Assembly (NCBI RefSeq): GCF_016461825.1
Contig: NZ_JAEMNU010000037.1
Coordinates: forward strand, 189,349-253,348
From: Rugamonas violacea
GTDB lineage: Bacteria > Pseudomonadota > Gammaproteobacteria > Burkholderiales > Burkholderiaceae_D
Direction of reading: 5' to 3'
Length of the DNA stretch: 64,000 bases
Shown one piece after another: positions 33,451-44,063 of the stretch (the stretch's first letter is position 1; each line of letters opens with the position of its first letter). The position numbers were made by a program, and so were the translations under genes. The notes under the pieces are model-generated. The model was not told where the DNA came from. It ran no database searches and saw only the letters and a list, made by a program, of their open reading frames with translations.

Positions 33451-33518
33451 GTCGTTTGCGCCGCCGCTGGCGCCGCCCGGCGCCGCTGGCCTGGCGCCGA
33501 TGGCTCGGCGACTACCGC

Positions 33519-34562
<1,044 letters not shown>

Positions 34563-35342
34563 TTAAGGCTTGTCGCCACCGATATCTTTTTGGGTATCGG
34601 CGCCGTCCTGTTCCTGTTCCTGTTCCGGCTCGACGTCGTCCTCCATCTCGATCAGCGCCACCTGGGCGCTGGCCGCCCCGGCGCCGATGCCGGCCAGTTC
34701 GACGATCTTGTCGTTGGCCTCCTCGATGCCGATGCGCTTGAGGGCGGAGAACAGTTGCACGGTGAAGGGGAAGCCGACGCCGTCCTCGTCGACGTAGCTG
34801 TCGAGCTTGGCCTTGGTCTGGCGCAGCACGTTGACCGATTCGTTGCGGTTGAGCTTGTCGACCTTGGTCAGGATGCAGTGGATCGGCTTGCCGGTGGGGG
34901 CGAACCATTCGAGCATCTGGATGTCCAGGTCGGTGAACGGGCGGCGCGAGTCCATGATCAGGATCAGCGCGGCCAGCTGGTCGCGCCGCTGCACGTAGTC
35001 GCCCAGCAGGCGTTGCCAGTGCAGCTTGGCCGAACCGGACACCTCGGCGTAGCCGTAGCCCGGCAAGTCGACCAGCAGGCACTCGATCTCCTCGACGATG
35101 GTGGCGTCCTTGCGGTGTTGCGCGATGTGCGCGCCGCCGATCGAGAAGTAATTGATGTGCTGGGTGCGGCCCGGGGTCTTGGAGGCGAACGCCAAGCCTT
35201 TCTGGTTGCACAGGATGTTGATGGCGGTCGATTTACCGGCGTTGGAGCGACCTGCAAAGGCGATTTCCGGCACCGAGGTATCGGGCAGGTCGCGCAGTTG
35301 GTTGACGGTCGTAAAGAAGCGGGCTTGCCAGAGTTTGGACAT
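34563..35342 (-). CDS. engB: Ribosome biogenesis GTPase EngB
   Basis: A 259-residue GTPase of the YihA/YsxC family needed for 50S assembly. The P-loop GRSNAGKST is at 31-39, followed by TPGRTQ (switch I), DLPGYGYAE (G3) and TKVDKLNR (G4). The C-terminus carries an acidic Glu/Gln/Asp-rich tail of about 30 residues beyond the usual fold. The start ATG at 35342 matches the family beginning (SKLWQARF); a longer frame is less likely. Divergent from the cytochrome c4 gene. Confidence 0.94.
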   Translation of the reverse strand: MSKLWQARFFTTVNQLRDLPDTSVPEIAFAGRSNAGKSTAINILCNQKGLAFASKTPGRTQHINYFSIGGAHIAQHRKDATIVEEIECLLVDLPGYGYAEVSGSAKLHWQRLLGDYVQRRDQLAALILIMDSRRPFTDLDIQMLEWFAPTGKPIHCILTKVDKLNRNESVNVLRQTKAKLDSYVDEDGVGFPFTVQLFSALKRIGIEEANDKIVELAGIGAGAASAQVALIEMEDDVEPEQEQEQDGADTQKDIGGDKP

Positions 35343-35389
35343 GGGATAGGTAGATATTGCAACAAAAGGGGGCGAAAACGCCAGGAAGC

Positions 35390-35401
35390 TATTGTACAAT
35401 A
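35390..35401. promoter_or_regulatory. Palindrome between engB and cytochrome c4 genes
   Basis: TATTGTACAATA, a perfect 12-bp palindrome in the divergent promoter region. It could be an operator or overlap a promoter; no regulator is implied. Confidence 0.3.
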
Positions 35402-35523
35402 AGGGGTTACGAATTGTTGCTACGCATATTTTTGATGCTTCAGCGCCGAATTGATGCTTTTGCGGCTGCCGCAGGCGAGCAATGTTCGACCTCTACTTTA
35501 TTGACTAGTCTCAGGGTGTCTGA

Positions 35524-36195
35524 ATGAATCGTGCGTTTTCACCATTTGTAAAATCCTTGTTCGTCACTCTGCTGGCCGTCTCGGCCGCCGCCTCGGCGTC
35601 TGAAGCCGCCCACGGCGCCAGCGCCGCCGCCAAGGCCGACCCGGCCAAAGGCGCCGCCCTGTACGCCGACGGCGACACGGCGCGCGGCCTGCCCGCCTGC
35701 GTCTCCTGCCACGGCGCCGCCGGCAACTCGAGCATCAGCGTCAATCCGAAACTGGCCGGCCAGCACGAATCCTACCTCTACAAGCAACTGGTGAACTTCA
35801 CCACCGCCGAGCGCAACCAGCCGGTGATGAGCACCTTCGCCACCATGCTGACCGACGCGGAGAAGAAGAACCTCGCCGCCTACCTCGGCACGCAGGCGCA
35901 GAAACCGGGCGCGGCGAAGAACAAGGACACCGTGCAGATCGGCAAGAAGATCTACCGCGGCGGCATCGCCGAGAAAAACATCCCGGCCTGCGCCAGCTGT
36001 CACGGCGCCTCCGGCGCCGGCCTGCCGGTGCAATACCCGCGTCTGGCCGGCCAGCACCAGGACTACACCGGCGCCCAGCTGACCCTGTTCCGCGCCGGCG
36101 GCCGCCACAACAGCCCGCAAATGACCACCATCGCCAACCGCATGTCGGACGATGAGATCAAGGCTGTCTCCGACTACATCGCTGGCTTGAAATAA
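35524..36195 (+). CDS. Dihaem cytochrome c4
   Basis: A 223-residue periplasmic electron carrier with a signal peptide ending near ASA (residue 25) and two tandem class I cytochrome domains. Haem sites CVSCH at 59-63 and CASCH at 156-160; axial Met candidates follow each (QPVMSTF and SPQMTTI). Cytochrome c4 usually feeds a terminal oxidase. It directly precedes the resB-ccsB assembly genes, a common betaproteobacterial arrangement, and is separated from them by a terminator. Confidence 0.95.
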   Translation: MNRAFSPFVKSLFVTLLAVSAAASASEAAHGASAAAKADPAKGAALYADGDTARGLPACVSCHGAAGNSSISVNPKLAGQHESYLYKQLVNFTTAERNQPVMSTFATMLTDAEKKNLAAYLGTQAQKPGAAKNKDTVQIGKKIYRGGIAEKNIPACASCHGASGAGLPVQYPRLAGQHQDYTGAQLTLFRAGGRHNSPQMTTIANRMSDDEIKAVSDYIAGLK

Positions 36196-36241
36196 ACCCC
36201 GGACCAACCGCACTCCGGTGCGGTGGCGGGCGTGCAAGTGG

Positions 36242-36275
36242 AAAGGGCAGCAGCGCAAGCGGGCTGCCCTTTTTG
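36242..36275 (+). terminator. Rho-independent terminator after cytochrome c4
   Basis: AAAGGGCAGC and GCTGCCCTTT form a 10-bp perfect stem with an 11-base loop and a short T run. Confidence 0.85.
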
Positions 36276-36347
36276 TTGCTATGCTGCCGCAGCCGCGCCG
36301 GTTTTACCCTCGTCCCCCAGTCGTCTCACTTTAAGATTGTCTCGCGC

Positions 36348-38438
36348 ATGAGTAGCCCCAGCACCACCGGAATAGAATTAAAGACCCGCCGACGCGGCCT
36401 GGCGGAAGCCGTGGAATTGTTGTCCTCGATGCGTTTCGCGATCAGCCTGCTGACCCTGATCGCCATCGCCGCCATGATCGGCACGGTGATGAAGCAGAAC
36501 GAGCCGATGCCCAACTATGTCAACCAGTTCGGCCCGTTCTGGTTCGAGGTGTTCAGCAAAGTGGGCCTGTATGCCGTCTACTCGGCCTGGTGGTTCCTCA
36601 CCATCATGGGCTTCCTGGTGGCGTCGACCTCGCTGTGCATCATCCGCAACACGCCGAAGATGCTGCGCGACATGCGCAGCTGGCGCGAGAACGTGCGCGA
36701 GCAGTCGCTGCTCAACTTCCACCACAAGCAGCACTGGCAGAGCGCGCTGGCCGGTCCGGCGCTGGCCAGGCAGAGCGTCGACCGCCTGGCCGACGCCGGC
36801 TACCGCAGCAAGGTGGTGGAGAAGGAGCACGGCATCCTGGTCGCCGCCAAGCAGGGCGCCGCCAACAAGTTCGGCTACATCTTCGCCCACTCGGCCATCG
36901 TCATCATCTGCGTCGGCGGCCTGCTCGACTCGGACATGCCGATCCGCGCGCAGGAATGGTTCCTCGGCAAGACGGCCTTCGCCGGCAGCGGCGTCATCGC
37001 CGACATTCCGGCCAAGCACCGCCTCGGCCTGGGCAACCCCACCTTCCGTGGCAACACCATGATCCCCGAGGGCTCGGCCAGCAGCAGCGCCATCATTCCG
37101 CGCGCCGACGGCGTGCTGATCCAGGACCTGCCGTTCACCATCGAGCTGAAGAAGTTCAACATCGACTTCTACAGCACCGGCATGCCCAAGCTGTTCGCCA
37201 GCGAGGTGGTGGTGCGCGACCACGACACCGGCAAGACCACCAAGGCCGTCATCGAGGTCAACAAGCCGATGATCCACCGCGGCCTGGCGATCTACCAGTC
37301 CAGCTTCGAGGACGGCGGCAGCAAGCTGCGCCTGACCGGCTTCCCGATGCGCGGCAAGCAGCGCGAGTCGTTCCAGATCGCCGGCGAGGTCGGCGCCGCG
37401 ACGCCGATGACGCCCACCTACACCGTCGAATGGACCGGCTTCCGCCCCTTCAACGTGGAGAACCTGGCCAACCAGGACGCCCGCGCCGTCACCAAGGGAC
37501 AGAGCTTGAACGAGCAGTTCGCCGTCGGCCTGGACAAGCGGCTCGGCTCGGCCGGCAAGAACGCCCACAACAAGGACTTGAAGAATGTCGGCCCGAGCGT
37601 GCAGTACAAGTTGCGCGACAAGACCGGCCAGGCGCGCGAGTACCAGAACTATATGCAGCCGGTGACGGTCGACGGCGCCACGGTGTACCTGGCCGGCATG
37701 CGCGTCAACCCGGGCGACCCGTTCAGCTTCCTGCGCATCCCGGCCGACGACGCCCACGGCGTCGGCGAATGGATGCGCCTGCGCGCCGCGCTGCAGGACC
37801 CGGCGCTGCGCGCCGAGGCGGCGCAGCGCTACGCCGGCCGCGCCATGCCGGCCAGCAGCGGCGAGACGCTGCGCGGCCAGTTGCAGGAGTCGGCCAGCCG
37901 CAGCCTGGCCATCTTCGCCGGCGACGACAAGGAGGCCGGCTTCCTGGCCATCTCGCACTTCCTCGAGAAGGTGCCGGCGGCCGAGCAGGAGAAGGCCGCC
38001 GACATCTTCATGAAGATCCTCAACGGCAGCCTGTGGGACCTGTGGCAGGCGGCGCGCGAGCGCGACGGCCTGGCCCCGGTGGCCGGCGACGAGGCGCATG
38101 CCCGCTTCCTGCGCCTGGCCACCAACGCGCTGTCGGACAGTTTCTTCTACGGCGCCCCGGTCTACCTGCAGCTCGACGACTTCACCGAGATCAAGGCTTC
38201 GGTGTTCCAGGTCACCAAGTCGCCGGGCCAGGTGGTGGTCTACACCGGCTGCCTGTTCCTGGTGCTGGGCGTGTTCGCCATGTTCTACATCCGCGAACGC
38301 CGCGTCTGGGTGTGGATCAAGCCGCGCGCCGACGGCGCCGGCAGCGAGGCGCTGATGGCCATGAGCACGCAGCGCAAGACGCTGGACTTTGAACACGAAT
38401 TCACCAGTTTGAAAGAAAAACTGCCGCAATCGGCGTAA
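36348..38438 (+). CDS. resB: Cytochrome c biogenesis protein ResB (Ccs1)
   Basis: A 696-residue System II protein that, with CcsB, moves haem across the membrane and attaches it to apocytochromes. Three membrane segments lie in the first 190 residues, a large periplasmic domain follows, and a last segment is at about 615-640 (VVVYTGCLFLVLGVFAMFYI). The start ATG 36348 gives MSSPSTTG; the family membrane start (MRFAISLLTLIAIAAM) follows at 28. ccsB is 46 bp downstream. Confidence 0.94.
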   Translation: MSSPSTTGIELKTRRRGLAEAVELLSSMRFAISLLTLIAIAAMIGTVMKQNEPMPNYVNQFGPFWFEVFSKVGLYAVYSAWWFLTIMGFLVASTSLCIIRNTPKMLRDMRSWRENVREQSLLNFHHKQHWQSALAGPALARQSVDRLADAGYRSKVVEKEHGILVAAKQGAANKFGYIFAHSAIVIICVGGLLDSDMPIRAQEWFLGKTAFAGSGVIADIPAKHRLGLGNPTFRGNTMIPEGSASSSAIIPRADGVLIQDLPFTIELKKFNIDFYSTGMPKLFASEVVVRDHDTGKTTKAVIEVNKPMIHRGLAIYQSSFEDGGSKLRLTGFPMRGKQRESFQIAGEVGAATPMTPTYTVEWTGFRPFNVENLANQDARAVTKGQSLNEQFAVGLDKRLGSAGKNAHNKDLKNVGPSVQYKLRDKTGQAREYQNYMQPVTVDGATVYLAGMRVNPGDPFSFLRIPADDAHGVGEWMRLRAALQDPALRAEAAQRYAGRAMPASSGETLRGQLQESASRSLAIFAGDDKEAGFLAISHFLEKVPAAEQEKAADIFMKILNGSLWDLWQAARERDGLAPVAGDEAHARFLRLATNALSDSFFYGAPVYLQLDDFTEIKASVFQVTKSPGQVVVYTGCLFLVLGVFAMFYIRERRVWVWIKPRADGAGSEALMAMSTQRKTLDFEHEFTSLKEKLPQSA

Positions 38439-38487
38439 GCTGCAAGATGCCGGCCCGCCCGCGCGCGGGCCGCTCAGGAGAAAAATG

Positions 38488-39642
38488 ATGGAATTGTCAC
38501 AAACCCAAACCACCTACACCCAGGCGCCCGGCTACTTCAAGCGCCTGACGGCGCTCGACTGGATCTACGCGCTGGCCCTGCTGGCCGCGTCGCTGTTCGC
38601 GCTGAACCGCTACGGCGCCTACATGGACGTCTACGAGAAGGGCATCCTGCTGGCCGCCGCGCCCACCTTCGCCGCGCTGGGCTGGCACTGGAAGCCGGTG
38701 CGCTGGCTGATCCCGCTGATGGCCCTGCTGGCGCTGTACGCCATCGCGCTGTACGAGGGCAACCTCGACCTGGCCAACAAGAAATTCCTGCTCAAGTACA
38801 TGTTGTCGAGCCAGTCGGCGATCTTGTGGATGGGCACGATGTTCTTCCTGTCGACCCTGTTCTACCTGCTCGGCCTGGTGTCGCGTTCGCCGTTCGGCAG
38901 CTCGGTCGGCTCGGCGCTGTGCTGGGCCGGCGTGGTGCTGGGCCTGACCGGCATGATGGTGCGCTGGTACGAGTCCTACCTGATCGGCGCCGACGTCGGC
39001 CACATCCCCATTTCCAACCTGTACGAAGTGTTCATCCTGTTCTCGCTGATCACGGCGATGTTCTACTTGTACTACGAACAACGCTACAACACCCGCCAGC
39101 TGGGCGCCTTCGTGATGCTGGTGATCTCGGCGGCGGTCGGCTTCCTGCTGTGGTACACGGTGACCCGCGACGCCGCCGACATCCAGCCCCTGGTGCCGGC
39201 GTTGCAGAGCTGGTGGATGAAGATCCACGTGCCGGCCAACTTCATCGGCTACGGCACCTTCTCGCTGTCGGCCATGGTGGCGGCGGCGTATCTGCTCAAG
39301 TCGAGCGGCTACCTGGCCGACCGCCTGCCGTCGCTGGAAGTGCTCGACGACGTCATGTACAAGGCCATTTCGGTCGGTTTCGCCTTCTTCACCGTCGCCA
39401 CCATCCTCGGCGCGCTGTGGGCGGCCGAGGCCTGGGGCGGCTACTGGTCGTGGGACCCGAAGGAGACCTGGGCGCTGATCGTCTGGCTCAACTACGCCGC
39501 CTGGCTGCACATGCGCCTGATGACGGGCCTGCGCGGCCGCGTGGCGGCCTGGTGGGCCCTGGTCGGCCTGTTGGTGACCACCTTCGCCTTCCTCGGCGTC
39601 AACATGTTCCTGTCGGGTCTGCACTCCTACGGCAAGCTGTAA
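38488..39642 (+). CDS. ccsB: Cytochrome c biogenesis protein CcsB/CcsA
   Basis: A 384-residue multi-spanning haem handling protein. The periplasmic tryptophan-rich haem motif WGGYWSWDPKETW is intact near residue 315, with flanking His (HIPISNLYE, HVPANF) that can ligate haem. AGGAG at 38476 is spaced better for ATG 38488 than for ATG 38485. Forms the System II synthetase with ResB; serves the cytochrome c4 and other c-type cytochromes. Confidence 0.94.
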   Translation: MELSQTQTTYTQAPGYFKRLTALDWIYALALLAASLFALNRYGAYMDVYEKGILLAAAPTFAALGWHWKPVRWLIPLMALLALYAIALYEGNLDLANKKFLLKYMLSSQSAILWMGTMFFLSTLFYLLGLVSRSPFGSSVGSALCWAGVVLGLTGMMVRWYESYLIGADVGHIPISNLYEVFILFSLITAMFYLYYEQRYNTRQLGAFVMLVISAAVGFLLWYTVTRDAADIQPLVPALQSWWMKIHVPANFIGYGTFSLSAMVAAAYLLKSSGYLADRLPSLEVLDDVMYKAISVGFAFFTVATILGALWAAEAWGGYWSWDPKETWALIVWLNYAAWLHMRLMTGLRGRVAAWWALVGLLVTTFAFLGVNMFLSGLHSYGKL

Positions 39643-39761
39643 AGGGACGCGGCGGCGGACGCGGCGGCAGACGCCGCAGCGGACCTTGTCTTAGGCATCG
39701 AAGCGGGCATTGCGGCGGGCGGGGCGAAAAATGTAATCGGCTTGTCATCCCGGCCCGCAAA

Positions 39762-39818
39762 AGAAAGGTGTAAGGTTTGGACTTCTGGTGAGACCAAGTC
39801 TGAACCTTGCACCTTTTT
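39762..39818 (+). promoter_or_regulatory. Long RNA hairpin before msrP
   Basis: Arms 39764-39784 and 39796-39816 pair over 21 positions with only three non-Watson-Crick pairs, all G-U, and the pairing can extend two more positions. The loop is 11 bases, and T-rich sequence follows. It ends a few bases before the msrP Shine-Dalgarno GGAG. It may be the ccsB terminator, an attenuator of msrPQ, or a mobile palindrome. Confidence 0.7.
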
Positions 39819-39831
39819 CTTTGGAGTCAGC

Positions 39832-40800
<969 letters not shown>

Positions 40801-40814
40801 GCTGGACCAAGACC

Positions 40815-41480
40815 ATGGCTTTCCATCCCACCCCGCGCCAGTACGGCGCGCTCCGCGCGTTGCTGTTCGTGCTGGCGCTGGTCCCCTTTGGCCGCATGGT
40901 GTATTTGACGCTGACCGGCCAGCTGGTCGAGCCGCTTGAATTCATCACGCGCGGCACCGGCGACTGGACCTTGTACTTTCTTTGCATCACCCTGGCGGTG
41001 ACGCCGCTGCGCAAGCTCAGCAAATGGAACTGGCTGATCAAGCTGCGCCGCATGCTGGGCCTGTACGTGTTCTTCTACGCCGCGCTGCACTTCACCACCT
41101 TCCTGTGGTTCGACCATTTCTTCGACCTGCGGGAGATGTGGAGGGACGTGCTGAAGCGGCCCTTCATCACGGTCGGCTTCGCCGCCTTCGTGCTGCTGAT
41201 CCCGCTGGCCGTCACCAGCAGCAACGCCATGGTGCGCCGCCTGGGCGGCAAGCAGTGGCAGTGGTTGCACCGGCTGGTGTATCTGATCGCGCCGCTGGGC
41301 ATTTTGCATTTCTGGTGGATGAAGGCCGGCAAGCATAACTTCAGCCAGCCCATCCTGTTCGGCCTGATCGTCGCCGTGCTGCTGGGTGTGCGCCTGCTGT
41401 GGTGGCGCCGCAAGATGAAGGAAACCCAGGCCCTGAGCCGGGGCGCCGGCGCGGCCTGCGGCGGCGGCTGCGGCACTTAG
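40815..41480 (+). CDS. msrQ: Haem-binding membrane subunit MsrQ
   Basis: A 221-residue inner-membrane b-type cytochrome that passes quinol electrons to MsrP. Six hydrophobic segments and the ferric-reductase-like His residues (ALHFTTFLWFDHFF, LHRLVYLIAPLGILHF) are visible. The C-terminus is oddly Gly/Cys-rich (GAACGGGCG). Part of the msrPQ operon. Confidence 0.94.
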   Translation: MAFHPTPRQYGALRALLFVLALVPFGRMVYLTLTGQLVEPLEFITRGTGDWTLYFLCITLAVTPLRKLSKWNWLIKLRRMLGLYVFFYAALHFTTFLWFDHFFDLREMWRDVLKRPFITVGFAAFVLLIPLAVTSSNAMVRRLGGKQWQWLHRLVYLIAPLGILHFWWMKAGKHNFSQPILFGLIVAVLLGVRLLWWRRKMKETQALSRGAGAACGGGCGT

Positions 41481-41487
41481 CGGGACG

Positions 41488-41509
41488 CGTGTCCGACTAT
41501 AAGGACACG
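41488..41509 (+). terminator. Stem-loop after msrQ
   Basis: CGTGTCC and GGACACG with an eight-base loop lie 8 bases after the msrQ stop. No strong T run. Confidence 0.4.
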
Positions 41510-41545
41510 AGAGGACCGCTATTTGGACAATTTGCGGCAGAGCCC

Positions 41546-41570
41546 GTGTCTGAATGTCGGCACTGACCCC
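41546..41570. repeat. Dispersed 25-bp repeat, copy B
   Basis: Matches 20587-20611 at 24 of 25 positions. It directly precedes the palindromic element at 41594, and in both places it belongs to a GC-rich, non-coding patch. Confidence 0.7.
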
Positions 41571-41593
41571 GCCGTTGCTGGCCCCGCCGTTGC

Positions 41594-41666
41594 AAAAACC
41601 ACCCAAAGGCGGAGAGCCGGGGTCGGACCCGGCGGGTCCGACCCCAGATTTTCGCCTGTGGGTTTG
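41594..41666. repeat. Dispersed palindromic element, copy B
   Basis: Same layout as 22787-22860: shared flanks and a perfect 12-bp hairpin, 41619-41630 with 41634-41645. The stem differs from copy A at three positions, each compensated on the other arm. Confidence 0.8.
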
Positions 41667-41773
41667 CGGGACTTGACGGCACTGACCCCGCTGACCCCGC
41701 TGGTTTGTGTGGCGAACGCGACGCATATCGCGGCGGGTGTATAGTGGGATTCCTATTTAAAGAGGAGCCCGTC

Positions 41774-41947
41774 ATGAGCAAGCACAGCAGCGATCCGCGC
41801 GAACTGCAGCAACGCGAGGCCGAGCAGGCCCAGCAGGAAGTGAACAGGAACAAGCAGGAGGCCGAGGCGAAGGAGGTGGCGGGGCGCCACAAGAACGACG
41901 GCCAGAAGGACCACAAAGGCGCCGACAAGGGGCCGCGCGGTCAGTAG
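41774..41947 (+). CDS. Small highly charged protein, function unknown
   Basis: A 57-residue hydrophilic protein without Cys or hydrophobic segment, rich in Glu, Gln, Lys and Asp, likely a helix in its middle (QREAEQAQQEVNRNKQEAEA) and disordered at the end (KDHKGADKGPRGQ). AGAGGAG seven bases before the ATG is a strong ribosome site, and TATAGT at 41740 may be a -10 box. A strong terminator follows. I do not recognise a family; the composition recalls small stress-related proteins. Confidence 0.6.
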   Translation: MSKHSSDPRELQQREAEQAQQEVNRNKQEAEAKEVAGRHKNDGQKDHKGADKGPRGQ

Positions 41948-41996
41948 CAATCAGTCGCGTAACATGCCGGACCCGCGACGCGGGCGCGCCAAATGG

Positions 41997-42030
41997 AAAA
42001 AGCCGATCGCGTGAACGATCGGCTTTTTTT
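41997..42030. terminator. Bidirectional terminator before lysA
   Basis: AAAAAGCCGATCG and CGATCGGCTTTTT, 13 bp perfect with a six-base loop and T tracts on both strands. It serves the small protein gene and lysA. Confidence 0.9.
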
Positions 42031-42082
42031 GCTTGGGCCAGGGGCCGGCGCCGCGCCAGGCCGGCGCCGCCATCGTGGCTTC

Positions 42083-43360
<1,278 letters not shown>

Positions 43361-43366
43361 GGGAAC

Positions 43367-43561
43367 TTAGTGTTGGGGGGCGGTGGATGGAGGCGGGGCC
43401 GGCGCTGGCGCTGGCGCAGCGGCGGCTTTTCCAAGCTCGGCGCTCGTGGCGGGCTTGGCGGGGGCCTTGGGCAGGTACAGCGGGCCGGGTTGGCCGCAGC
43501 CGCTCAGCAAGGCGGACAGGCACAGGATGGTGCCGATAAACAGCGCAGGTGTGGACTTCAC
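43367..43561 (-). CDS. lptM: Lipoprotein LptM (YifL)
   Basis: A 64-residue lipoprotein. The lipobox LLSGC is followed by GQPGPLYLP, the hallmark of LptM, which helps assemble the LptDE lipopolysaccharide translocon in E. coli. The rest is a Pro/Ala-rich tail. The start is uncertain: GTG 43561 gives a standard signal, ATG 43603 would add 14 residues, and neither has a strong ribosome site. Divergent from cyaY. Confidence 0.85.
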   Translation of the reverse strand: MKSTPALFIGTILCLSALLSGCGQPGPLYLPKAPAKPATSAELGKAAAAPAPAPAPPPSTAPQH

Positions 43562-43601
43562 GATTAGAATCTTGGTTTGACTTGAGATATTGGAGTGTAG
43601 C

Positions 43602-43931
43602 ATGGGCGAATCAGAATTTCTGGCGCAGGCCGAGGCCACCCTCAGCCGGATCGAGGCCGCGTTGGACCGTTTGAACGATCAGGACCTGCTCGACGTCGAG
43701 TGCAGCCGCAGCGGCAACGTGCTGGAGATCGAGTTCATCGACAACGGCAGCAAGATCATCGTCAACAGCCAGGCGGCGATGCGGGAGCTGTGGGTGGCGG
43801 CCAAGTCCGGCGGTTTCCACTACCGCCAGCAGGACGGCGTGTGGCGCAACACGCGCGACGGCTCGGAGTTGTTCGCCGCGCTGTCGGCCCTGGTCAGCGC
43901 GCAGGGCGGGGCGGCGGTGGCGCTGGCTTAA
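43602..43931 (+). CDS. cyaY: Frataxin homologue CyaY
   Basis: A 109-residue iron-binding regulator of Fe-S cluster assembly. The acidic first helix (ESEFLAQAEATLSRIEAALDRL) and the strand motif LEIEFIDNGSKIIVNSQ plus ELWVAAKSGGFHY are diagnostic. ATG 43602 follows TGGAG; an ATG 12 bases upstream is unlikely. Gene order with lptM-lysA is typical. Confidence 0.95.
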   Translation: MGESEFLAQAEATLSRIEAALDRLNDQDLLDVECSRSGNVLEIEFIDNGSKIIVNSQAAMRELWVAAKSGGFHYRQQDGVWRNTRDGSELFAALSALVSAQGGAAVALA

Positions 43932-43998
43932 GGGCGGACGAATAAGCGGATTCGTCGTTCGGCGTCGGCGCACCGTCGCGCAGGGGGAACTCATGCGG

Positions 43999-44029
43999 GG
44001 CATGGATTCCCGCCTGCGCGGGAACGACG
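43999..44029. repeat. REP-like element, half copy
   Basis: GGCATGGATTCCCGCCTGCG and the following bases to 44029 match the right arm of the palindrome at 19858-19929 with a few differences. The left arm is degenerate here. Confidence 0.6.
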
Positions 44030-44063
44030 GCGGCTGGCGCGAATGTCCGGCCCGCCGCCGGCC

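Noticed and set aside
36378..38513. Minus-strand 711-codon frame opposite resB
   Set aside because: Same codon-bias artefact; no family features and fully overlaps resB.
41481..41773. A small gene in the repeat-rich gap after msrQ
   Set aside because: Frames here run through dispersed palindromes and repeats and lack ribosome sites; only the 41774 gene is supported.
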